Shown: piece by piece, positions 1 to 6,075 of the stretch
Layout: each line of letters opens with the position of its first letter
Position numbering within the stretch: the stretch's first letter is position 1
Origin: Acidobacteriota bacterium
GTDB taxonomy: Bacteria > Acidobacteriota > Thermoanaerobaculia > Multivoradales > UBA5704
DNA: 10,795 bases
Direction of reading: 5' to 3'
NCBI GenBank assembly: GCA_003223675.1
Contig: QHVW01000227.1
Span: 4,558 to 15,352 of the forward strand
The notes under the pieces: generated by a model
The model's database searches: none
What the model was told of the DNA's origin: nothing
What the model saw: the letters and a program-made list of their open reading frames with translations, nothing else
Made by a program: the position numbers and the translations under genes

Positions 1-151
1 GTCGTCCTTCGGCGCCAGCCTCGACCTCAGCCTCGGCCCCGACGTCGTCGTCGGCTTCCAGGCCGTGCGCTCGCGGTTCGTCCCCAACCTCCCCATCGGC
101 AGCCGCTCCTTCACCTCGGCCGGCGTGACGGTGAGCCTGGGAGGGCATTGA
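1..151 (+). CDS. C-terminal end of a probable outer-membrane beta-barrel protein (partial)
   Basis: The reading frame beginning at base 2 is open for 49 codons and stops with TGA at 149-151; its start lies outside the window. The peptide alternates hydrophobic/aromatic and polar residues (for example LDLSLGPDVVVGFQ, then SFTSAGVTVSLGGH at the end), the pattern of amphipathic beta-strands closing an outer-membrane barrel. It does not end in Phe or Tyr, so the usual C-terminal barrel signal is not perfect. It lies 64 bases upstream of a polysaccharide export gene on the same strand, and barrel proteins are common neighbours in exopolysaccharide clusters. The family cannot be named from 49 residues; the barrel assignment is inferred from the strand pattern and context. 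Confidence 0.55.
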   Translation, partial: SSFGASLDLSLGPDVVVGFQAVRSRFVPNLPIGSRSFTSAGVTVSLGGH

Positions 152-162
152 GGCTGCCGGCG

Positions 163-192
163 CTGGACCGCGGCGCGCCTTTCTAGTATCAT
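163..192 (+). promoter_or_regulatory. Weak candidate promoter for the exopolysaccharide operon
   Basis: The 64-base gap before the export gene contains TATCAT (187-192), five of six matches to a sigma-70 -10 box, 18 bases after CTGGAC (163-168), a poor -35 box. This gap is the only non-coding space before four overlapping genes, so a promoter here is plausible. The match alone is weak. Confidence 0.2.
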
Positions 193-215
193 GAAAGGTC
201 AGTAAAGCAAGCTTC

Positions 216-1049
216 ATGAAGAAGATAGCCGTCCATTTCACCCTCCTGCTGCTGACCCTGACGGCGGCGGGCAGAGCGCAGGGCAAGGACCCGACCTACC
301 AGATCGGCCCGCGGGACCTGATCGCCGTGCGCGTCGACGAGGACGCCAAGCTCAACGGCGACCGCCGGGTCGCCGAGGACGGCACGGTCAACCTCCCCCT
401 GCTGGGCGACGTCCCGGTGGCCGGCAAGACCACGGCCGAGGTGACCGCCGTGCTCAAGCGGCTGTGGGAGGCGAAGTACATGCAGCGGGCGTCGGTCGAC
501 GTGCAGGTGCTGGAGTTCCGCTCGCGGCCGATCTCGGTCATCGGCGCCGTCAAGCAGCCGGGCAACCTCGGCTTCTCCGGCCGCTGGACGCTGCTCGAGG
601 CCATCACCGCCGCCGGCGGCCTGCTGGAGAACCACGGCAACGTCGCCTACGTCCTGCGCCGCGCCGACGACGGCCTCTCCGACCAGGTGACGATCGACCT
701 CGACGGCCTGATGCTGCGGGGCGATTCCAAGCTCAACATCCCGATCTTCTCCAACGACCTGATCAACGTCCCCGGGACGGTGGAGCTCACCGTCTACTGC
801 CTGGGCCAGGTGAGCCGGCCGGGGGCCGTGGTGTTCAAGAGCAACGAGCGGATCACGGTGCTCGCCGCCATCGCCCACGCCGGCGGGCTCACCGACCGCG
901 CCGCGAGCAAGGTCCTGGTGAAGCGGGCGAGCGGCGCCAGCGGCCCCCGCGAGCTCACCGTCGACTACAACAAGATCCTCGCCGGCAAGGAGCCCGACGT
1001 CGAGCTCCGGCAGGGCGACGTCCTCTTCGTCAAGGAGTCCTTCTTTTGA
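216..1049 (+). CDS. Wza-like polysaccharide export protein (Poly_export + two SLBB domains)
   Basis: A 277-residue secreted protein likely forming or gating the outer-membrane/periplasmic channel for a capsular or exopolysaccharide. Residues 1-22 are a signal peptide (MKK, then a Leu-rich core, likely cut near AGRAQG). No lipobox Cys is present, unlike the lipoprotein E. coli Wza. The Poly_export domain starts at YQIGPRDLIAVRV (28-40) and runs to about 103. Two SLBB domains follow: one around VIGAVKQPG (108-116) with ITAAGGL, one around CLGQVSRPG (195-203) with IAHAGGL. It ends with the usual QGDVLFV (266-272). Length is shorter than Wza but normal for compact family members. The ATG at 216 is the only sensible start; no close Shine-Dalgarno sequence is visible (AAAGG at 194-198 is too distant). 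Its last bases overlap the kinase gene, its expected partner. Confidence 0.93.
   Translation: MKKIAVHFTLLLLTLTAAGRAQGKDPTYQIGPRDLIAVRVDEDAKLNGDRRVAEDGTVNLPLLGDVPVAGKTTAEVTAVLKRLWEAKYMQRASVDVQVLEFRSRPISVIGAVKQPGNLGFSGRWTLLEAITAAGGLLENHGNVAYVLRRADDGLSDQVTIDLDGLMLRGDSKLNIPIFSNDLINVPGTVELTVYCLGQVSRPGAVVFKSNERITVLAAIAHAGGLTDRAASKVLVKRASGASGPRELTVDYNKILAGKEPDVELRQGDVLFVKESFF
1032..1037 (+). promoter_or_regulatory. Ribosome binding site that decides a TTG start
   Basis: AAGGAG lies inside the 3' end of the export gene, 8 bases before TTG at 1046-1048. That TTG overlaps the TGA stop at 1047-1049, an ideal coupling arrangement. The next candidate, GTG at 1064, would be 26 bases from this site, so TTG 1046 is preferred as the start of the kinase gene. 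Confidence 0.7.
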
Positions 1050-3394
1050 GCCCTCTCTCCCCCGTGCCCTTTGAAGAGGAGCCGGAGGGCGCCGCCGAGC
1101 CCGCGTCGGAGCTCAACTTCGGCGAGTACCTCGGCATCGCGCGCCGGCACTGGAAGCTGGCGGCGGTGTGCTGCCTGCTCGGTCTCGCCGGCGCCGCCGT
1201 CCACTACGCCATCACCCCCAAGGCGTTCCAGGCCACGGCCACCATCCAGATCGAGCGCCGCAACCTGACGCCGCTGGGCAACGGCGGCCAGAACCCCTGG
1301 CTGGAGAACTACTGGAACATGGAGTTCTACCCCACCCAGTACGAGCTGCTGCAGAGCCGCGGGCTCGCCGAGCGGGTGGTCAAGAGCCTCGACCTGATGG
1401 AGGACCCGGCGTTCAACCCCGGCGCCGCCGCCCGCAAGGACGGCGGCCGCGGCCCCACGGCGGAGGACGACGACGCCGTGCTGGGCTCTCTGGCCGAGCA
1501 GGTGCGCGGCGGGCTCTCGGTGGCGCCGGTGCGCAGCACCCAGCTCGTGCAGCTCGCCTACACCGCCGCCTCCCCCGAGTTCGCCGCCAAGGCCGCCAAC
1601 GCCTTCTCCGAGGCGTTCATCGACATGGGGGTCGAGGACCGCTACGCCACCGCCGGCAAGGCCTCCACCTTCCTGGGCACGCAGATCGAGACGCTCAAGA
1701 AGGAGGTCCAGGACAAGGAGACCCAGCTCCAGGCCTTCAGCCGCCGCACCGACATCGTGACCCTCGACCCGGCCACCAACGTCATCCTCAAGCGCCTCGA
1801 GGTGCTCAACGGCAGCCTCATGGAGGCGAAGCGGGTGCGCATCGAGAAGGAGGCCAAGTACCACGAGACGATCACCGGGCCCAAGGAGAACGTCGCCGAC
1901 AGCCTCTCGGGCGGCATGGTCACCGAGCTGCGCAAGGAGGTGCTCAACCTGCAGCGCGACTACGACACCAAGCTCAAGACCTACAAGCCCGACTTCCCCG
2001 AGATGGTGACGCTCAAGGCGGAGATCGAGAAGAGCCAGCAGCACATCAACGACGTCGTCAAGGAGCTGACGGAGAAGGCGCGCAACGCCGCCGCCGCCAG
2101 CTACCAGACGGCGCTGCGCCAGGAGCAGTCGCTGGACGGGGAGCTCACCACCCTCAAGGGCCAGGCGATCGACCAGAATTCGGCGGCCGTGGGGTTCACC
2201 AACCTCAAGGTGGAGATCCAGACGCGGCGCGACCTGCTCAACGAGCTGATGCACAAGCAGTCGGAGACCGAGGTCGCCGTCCGCCTCCAGGACACCCGCC
2301 AGTCCAACATCCGCATCATCGACAAGGCGCTGGTGCCCGGCGGACCGTTCCGCCCCTCGCTGCGCCAGGACGTCACCTACGGCCTGCTGCTCGGGCTGCT
2401 CGCCGGCCTGGGTCTCGCGGTGCTCATCGAGCTCATGGACCGCACGGTGAAGTCGCCCGAGGAGGTCGAGCGCCGGCTGGGGCTGCCGCCGCTGGCGGTG
2501 ATCCACGACGTCACCGAGATGGGCAAGGCCTACGGCTATGCCGGCGGCTACGGTTACGGCTATGGCTACGGCGAGCCGGGCGCCGGCGACAAGCCCAGGC
2601 CGGTGCGGCCCGCCCGCAGCGCGGCCGAGAAGCGCGGTGACCGCAAGGAGCGCAAGGAGCGCAAGAGGGCCGCCGCCGCCGCGGGCGCGCCGCAGATCGA
2701 GCTGGTGCCCCACGAGCGCCCGCGCACCCTCATCTCCGAGGCCTACCGCTCGCTGCGCACCGGCCTGCTCCTCTCCTCGGCCCGCGAGCTCAAGACGGTG
2801 GCCGTGACCTCGGCCATGGCCGGCGAGGGCAAGACCGCCACCGCCGTCAACCTGGCGATCGTGCTCGCCCAGCTCGGCCGCCAGGTGCTGATCGTCGACT
2901 GCGACCTGCGCAAGCCGCGCCTGCACCAGGTGCTGCGGGTCTCCAACCGCCACGGCCTGGTCAACCAGCTCACCGCCACCGGCGAGGAGGCGATCTTCCC
3001 CACCGAGGTGCCGAACCTGTGGATCACCCCCTCGGGGCCGATCCCCCCCAACCCCTCCGAGCTCCTGTCCTCGGACCGCATGCGCGACTGGCTGCGGACC
3101 ATGCGCAGCCGCTTCGACTTCGTGGTGCTCGACACGCCGCCGGCCCTGGCGGTCACCGACGCCACCATCGTCGGCCTGCTGGTCGACGGGGTGGTGCTGA
3201 CCCTGCGCAGCGGCAAGGTGACGCGCGAGGAGGCGCGGCTCTGCCGCGACCGCCTGCGCCAGGCCGGCGTCAAGATCCTCGGCGCCGTGCTCAACCGCTA
3301 CCGCTCCCTGCAGACCGGCCTCGGCAAGCGCTACAAGTACTACGAAGCCTACGGCGCCGAGGAGAGCGAGCCGAAAGCCGGTTCGGCCGCCTGA
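1046..3394 (+). CDS. Chain-length determinant / BY tyrosine autokinase fusion (GumC/Wzc type)
   Basis: A 782-residue inner-membrane co-polymerase that sets polysaccharide length and couples assembly to export. In order: cytoplasmic N-terminus; Wzz domain from about 22 with TM1 (about 36-56); a long periplasmic coiled coil (about 205-410); the Pro-rich PGGPFRPSLR (431-440) before TM2 (about 443-463); a cytoplasmic linker; and a BY-kinase domain (about 555-750). The kinase shows Walker A TSAMAGEGKT (588-597), Walker A' VLIVDCDLRKPR (614-625) and Walker B FDFVVLDTPP (690-699). The C-terminal tail has the Tyr cluster typical of autophosphorylation sites (Y752, Y763, Y765, Y766, Y769). An unusual Tyr-Gly repeat (496-509) and a strongly basic stretch (516-541) lie between TM2 and the kinase. 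Start chosen at TTG 1046 from its Shine-Dalgarno sequence and stop overlap. The next gene encodes the matching phosphatase. Confidence 0.93.
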   Translation: MSPLSPVPFEEEPEGAAEPASELNFGEYLGIARRHWKLAAVCCLLGLAGAAVHYAITPKAFQATATIQIERRNLTPLGNGGQNPWLENYWNMEFYPTQYELLQSRGLAERVVKSLDLMEDPAFNPGAAARKDGGRGPTAEDDDAVLGSLAEQVRGGLSVAPVRSTQLVQLAYTAASPEFAAKAANAFSEAFIDMGVEDRYATAGKASTFLGTQIETLKKEVQDKETQLQAFSRRTDIVTLDPATNVILKRLEVLNGSLMEAKRVRIEKEAKYHETITGPKENVADSLSGGMVTELRKEVLNLQRDYDTKLKTYKPDFPEMVTLKAEIEKSQQHINDVVKELTEKARNAAAASYQTALRQEQSLDGELTTLKGQAIDQNSAAVGFTNLKVEIQTRRDLLNELMHKQSETEVAVRLQDTRQSNIRIIDKALVPGGPFRPSLRQDVTYGLLLGLLAGLGLAVLIELMDRTVKSPEEVERRLGLPPLAVIHDVTEMGKAYGYAGGYGYGYGYGEPGAGDKPRPVRPARSAAEKRGDRKERKERKRAAAAAGAPQIELVPHERPRTLISEAYRSLRTGLLLSSARELKTVAVTSAMAGEGKTATAVNLAIVLAQLGRQVLIVDCDLRKPRLHQVLRVSNRHGLVNQLTATGEEAIFPTEVPNLWITPSGPIPPNPSELLSSDRMRDWLRTMRSRFDFVVLDTPPALAVTDATIVGLLVDGVVLTLRSGKVTREEARLCRDRLRQAGVKILGAVLNRYRSLQTGLGKRYKYYEAYGAEESEPKAGSAA

Positions 3395-4125
3395 TGATCG
3401 ACCTGCACTGCCACGTCCTGCCGGGCGTCGACGACGGCGCCCGGAGCCTGGAGGAGGCCGCCGCCATGTGCCGGCTGGCCGCCCGGGACGGCTGCGAGGC
3501 CATGGTCGCCACCCCGCACCAGCGGCGGGGCGAGTGGTGGAACGCCGACCGCGAGGGCCTCGCCGCCCTCGCCGGCGAGCTGCAGGACGCCGTGGGGCCC
3601 GGCTTCCGCGTCTACCTGGGGGGCGAGGTCCACGTCGACCCCGAGCTGCTCGCCGAGGTGGAGAAGCTGCCGGGCGGCGGCGTCCTCCCCCTCGCCGGCT
3701 CGCGCTACCTGCTCCTCGAGCTCGACTCCCTGGGCACGCCGCGGGGGACGATCCACCTCGTCCACGAGCTGGTGGTCGCCGGCTGGCGCCCGATCCTCGC
3801 CCATCCCGAGTTCATCCCCTGGCTGGCCCCCGATCCCGACCTAGTGGCGCGCCTGGTGGCCCTCGGCGCCACCACCCAGGTGACGGCGATGAGCGTCACC
3901 GGCGACTTCGGCCGCCGTCCCCAAGCCCACACCTGGGCCCTGCTCGACGCCGGGCTCGTCCACTTCCTCGCCAGCGACTCCCACGACACCCGCCGCCGCC
4001 CCCCGGGGCTGCGCCGGGCCCACGACCTGATCGCGGAACGCTGGGGCGGCGAGACGGCGCGCCGTCTCGCCGCCGACAACCCCCGGGCGGTGATGGAGAA
4101 CCGCCCGCTGCCGGAAGCCGTATGA
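3394..4125 (+). CDS. CpsB/CapC-family PHP-type tyrosine phosphatase
   Basis: A 243-residue cytoplasmic metal-dependent phosphatase expected to dephosphorylate the Tyr-rich tail of the kinase encoded just upstream, allowing the phosphorylation cycle needed for polysaccharide assembly. The family signature is at the N-terminus, LHCHVLPGVDDGARS (4-18). Likely metal ligands are H5, H7, H42, E78, H80, H137 (in LAHPE), D195 and H197 (in SDSHD). Length fits the family (about 240-260). ATG 3394 shares one base with the kinase stop (TGATG), with no clear Shine-Dalgarno sequence, so translation should depend on reinitiation. This PHP phosphatase is the Firmicutes-type partner (CpsB, YwqE) rather than the low-molecular-weight Wzb enzyme of enterobacteria. 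Other PHP enzymes are unlikely given the signature and the neighbour. Confidence 0.93.
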   Translation: MIDLHCHVLPGVDDGARSLEEAAAMCRLAARDGCEAMVATPHQRRGEWWNADREGLAALAGELQDAVGPGFRVYLGGEVHVDPELLAEVEKLPGGGVLPLAGSRYLLLELDSLGTPRGTIHLVHELVVAGWRPILAHPEFIPWLAPDPDLVARLVALGATTQVTAMSVTGDFGRRPQAHTWALLDAGLVHFLASDSHDTRRRPPGLRRAHDLIAERWGGETARRLAADNPRAVMENRPLPEAV

Positions 4126-5201
4126 AGAGATTTCTCTCACTGATTCGTGTAGGGGCGGCCCTGTGTGGCCGCCCTGGACGGCAGGGCGCCCACATAGGGG
4201 CGCCCCTACTTCTCCTTCTCCTGGCCTCGGGGCCCGCCACGGCCGCCATCGACCCGTTCTACCTGGGGCTGCTGCGCGACGGCCAGCTCTCCCTCGACCG
4301 CAAGGATTACGGGACCGCCGCGCGCCAGCTCCGGCTGGCCTGCTTCGGCATGCTCGAAGATCCCAAGCCGCTCGCCGACTGCCTCGCCCGGCTGCTCCTG
4401 GCGCAGGACGGCGCCAACGACCTGGAGGGGGTCCGCGACACCTTCCGCCGGCTGATCGAGGTCGAGGACCGCTTCAAGGGCTACAGCCAGGGGGAGATCA
4501 CGCCCGAGCTGCGCGCCGCCCTGGAGGCGAAGCTGGCCGTCCGCATCCCCGCCGCCACCCTGGCGAGCGCCCCCGCCTTCCGCTCGACCCAGGGGAAGAA
4601 GACGCCTTCCCCGCCTGCGGCGGGCCCAGCGGCGGCCCCAGCGGCGGGCTCGACGAAGGGCTCGGCTCCGGCGGCATCCGGACCGGCGGGCAAGCCGGCG
4701 CCCGCCTCGCCCCTCGCCGCGCAGCCCCAGGCGTCCGAGCCCAAGGCGGCCACCTCCCCGGGACCGGTGAAGACCTCGCCGGCCCCGGCGCCCACGGCGG
4801 CCACCGCCTCCGGCGCCGCCGACAAGCCGCTCACCGACGCCGAGCGCAAGAAGCTCGACCAGGCGCGCCAGCTCCTCGCCGAGCAGCGCCCGTCGAAGGA
4901 GCTGCGCCAGGCCTTCGAGCTCGCCCGCTCGGTGGCCGACGCCCATCCGGGCTCCAAGGAGGCGCAGCATCTGGCGGCGGAAGGGGCCTACCGCATCTCC
5001 CGCTGGAGCGACGCCACCACCTACTTCCGGCGCGGCGGCGACCCCGGCGACGGGGAGCCCGAGCGGCTCTTCTACCTGGCCGTCTCCCTCTACGAATCCG
5101 GCGACGCCCCCGGCGCCACGGCCGCCCTCAAGCGGGCTTTGCCGAACTTGAAGCGGACGCCGTACGTGGAGTCGTATATCAAGAAGATCCTGGGGCAGTA
5201 G
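4122..5201 (+). CDS. Secreted TPR-like protein of the exopolysaccharide operon
   Basis: A 359-residue protein of unknown exact role. ATG 4122 overlaps the preceding stop (ATGA) and GGAAG at 4112-4116 is a reasonable ribosome site. The N-terminus is an unusually long signal peptide: a basic, REP-derived stretch (about 10-26), then APLLLLLLASGPATA (27-41), cut near ATA/AI. An N-terminal helical domain (43-145) contains TPR-like helix pairs such as GQLSLDRKDYGTAARQLRLA. A low-complexity Ala/Pro/Ser/Lys linker follows (about 155-236), then a second helical domain (237-359) with TPR-type motifs (FYLAVSLYESGDAPGATAALKRAL, split here at 317-331 and 332-340). The fold suggests a periplasmic scaffold for export or assembly; that role is inferred from operon position. 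The linker gives the region strong compositional bias. Confidence 0.85.
   Translation: MKRFLSLIRVGAALCGRPGRQGAHIGAPLLLLLLASGPATAAIDPFYLGLLRDGQLSLDRKDYGTAARQLRLACFGMLEDPKPLADCLARLLLAQDGANDLEGVRDTFRRLIEVEDRFKGYSQGEITPELRAALEAKLAVRIPAATLASAPAFRSTQGKKTPSPPAAGPAAAPAAGSTKGSAPAASGPAGKPAPASPLAAQPQASEPKAATSPGPVKTSPAPAPTAATASGAADKPLTDAERKKLDQARQLLAEQRPSKELRQAFELARSVADAHPGSKEAQHLAAEGAYRISRWSDATTYFRRGGDPGDGEPERLFYLAVSLYESGDAPGATAALKRALPNLKRTPYVESYIKKILGQ
4149..4209 (+). repeat. REP-like 61-bp inverted repeat inside a signal-peptide coding region
   Basis: Two 26-base arms (4149-4174 and 4184-4209) are inverted copies matching at 23 of 26 positions around a 9-base centre (TGGACGGCA). Outer ends read GTAGGGGCG and CGCCCCTAC; the inner part of each arm is a TGTGG-containing GC block. 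This resembles the dispersed intergenic palindromes with GTAGGGGCG ends found in many bacterial genomes. Here it lies within a gene, is read through without a stop and supplies roughly residues 10-29 of the TPR protein, just before the hydrophobic core of its signal peptide. The repeat structure is read directly; mobility is inferred. Confidence 0.8.
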
Positions 5202-5212
5202 GGAAAAGGGAC
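5202..5212 (+). repeat. Left copy of an 11-bp inverted repeat flanking the 214-residue gene
   Basis: GGAAAAGGGAC starts right after the TPR stop codon. Its exact reverse complement, GTCCCTTTTCC, is at 5925-5935, just beyond the next gene. The pair brackets one gene with its leader. It could be the trace of an insertion or of a repeat family; chance is possible. Confidence 0.4.
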
Positions 5213-5231
5213 CCAGGGCACCACTTTCAGG

Positions 5232-5256
5232 TACAATACCCCCAAGCCATACGGAG
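5232..5256 (+). promoter_or_regulatory. Candidate -10 box and ribosome binding site for the 214-residue gene
   Basis: TACAAT (5232-5237) is a five-of-six match to a -10 box in the 62-base gap after the TPR gene, but no convincing -35 box lies 16-18 bases upstream. GGAG (5253-5256) sits 7 bases before ATG 5264 and is a good ribosome site. The gene may have its own promoter instead of relying on read-through. Confidence 0.35.
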
Positions 5257-5263
5257 ACACCCA

Positions 5264-5908
5264 ATGAGAGCGAGCACCCTCCTCCTAACCGGGCTCCTCC
5301 TCGCCAGCGTGACCACCGCCGCGCGGGGGCAGACCATCACGGCCGACAAGCCGAGCTGCATGCCCATGGAAGACAATGGCCTCGTGCACGCCACGGCCAC
5401 CGGCGTGGCCCCGGGCCTCGCGGCCCGCCTCTACTTCCGCTGGGTAGAGCACGAGGACTTCTACTGGGTGCCCCTGGAGGCCGAGCCCGGCGGGCACTTC
5501 TGGGCGACCCCGCCCAAGCCCGAGCGGCGCAACGACCACATCGAGTACTACAGCGCCTTGGTCGACCCCACCGGCAAGGTGGTCGCCCGCTCCCCCATGC
5601 AGAGCGTGCCGGTCACCTCCGACTGCAAGATGCAGCTCAGCCCCAAGGAGCGCGGCGTGGCCGAGAACCTCACCGTGGGCGAGACCTCGCCCAACCAGCA
5701 GGGAAAAAAGGTGCTGGCGTTCCTCTGCGACGGCGTGGTCACCCGCATCAACTACGCCGGTCTGCGCCGGGCCGACGAGGTCTGCCGCGCCTGCGTCGTC
5801 GCCTGGTGGCAGCGCAAGGCGGTGCTGATCCCCGTCATCGCCGCGACGGGGGTCACCACGGTCATCGTCACCCGCCCGGAGCCCGAGCCCTCCCCCTCCC
5901 GGCCGTAA
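5264..5908 (+). CDS. Unrecognised secreted protein with C-terminal membrane segment
   Basis: A 214-residue protein I cannot assign to a family. Residues 1-22 form a signal peptide (MRAST, a Leu-rich core, likely cut near ARGQ). The middle (about 24-120) is rich in short strands and aromatics, with FRWVEHEDFYWVPLE (58-72), HFWATPP and a YYSALVDPTGKVV segment (95-107) that resembles an edge of an Ig-like beta-sandwich. Five cysteines (C32, C121, C155, C174, C177) include a CRAC motif (174-177). A hydrophobic segment (186-203) is followed by a Pro/Glu-rich tail, RPEPEPSPSRP. This suggests an exported domain held at a membrane by its C-terminus. It follows the exopolysaccharide operon with its own ribosome site and is bracketed by the 11-bp inverted repeat. 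The fold and anchoring are inferred. Confidence 0.8.
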   Translation: MRASTLLLTGLLLASVTTAARGQTITADKPSCMPMEDNGLVHATATGVAPGLAARLYFRWVEHEDFYWVPLEAEPGGHFWATPPKPERRNDHIEYYSALVDPTGKVVARSPMQSVPVTSDCKMQLSPKERGVAENLTVGETSPNQQGKKVLAFLCDGVVTRINYAGLRRADEVCRACVVAWWQRKAVLIPVIAATGVTTVIVTRPEPEPSPSRP

Positions 5909-5935
5909 ATAGATCACTATTTTTGTCCCTTTTCC
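5907..5935 (+). repeat. AT-rich hairpin with T-tract plus right copy of the 11-bp inverted repeat
   Basis: AAATAG (5907-5912), loop ATCA, CTATTT (5917-5922) forms a 6-bp stem overlapping the stop codon of the preceding gene and running into T bases (TTTTT at 5920-5924). GTCCCTTTTCC (5925-5935) then matches the reverse complement of 5202-5212. The hairpin could be a weak terminator for the upstream gene, or the element could be part of a repeat; the stem is too short and AT-rich to be sure. Confidence 0.3.
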
Positions 5936-6065
5936 GGGCCGCCTCGCACCCTTGAGGACGGGGCGCCCGTTCGCGCTCTTGGGACGGGCTGGCCTCTTTC
6001 TTGAATAGGCACAGCCTTCCGGCCCCGTCGTCGTTCCGGCCTTCTGAAACCGACTTGAATCTCGC

Positions 6066-6071
6066 GAGGAA
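6066..6071 (+). promoter_or_regulatory. Ribosome binding site supporting ATG 6076
   Basis: GAGGAA lies 4 bases before ATG 6076. The in-frame alternative at ATG 6139 has no visible Shine-Dalgarno sequence, although it would start the protein just before the conserved LIAPHGGEL segment, and TTG 6001 has none either. Confidence 0.5.
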
Positions 6072-6075
6072 CCGC

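Noticed and set aside
965..2953. A 662-codon open frame on the minus strand opposite the kinase gene
   Set aside because: It is antisense to a clear BY-kinase; its translation is Leu/Gly/Arg/Val-rich without domains, as expected from the mirrored codon positions of GC-rich DNA.
4206..5264. A 352-codon minus-strand frame opposite the TPR gene
   Set aside because: Gly/Arg/Leu low-complexity translation with no recognisable motif; produced by the Ala/Pro-rich linker on the other strand.
6001..6075. TTG at 6001 as start of the sulfurylase/kinase gene
   Set aside because: No ribosome site before it, and the added 25 residues have no counterpart in the family; ATG 6076 has GAGGAA.
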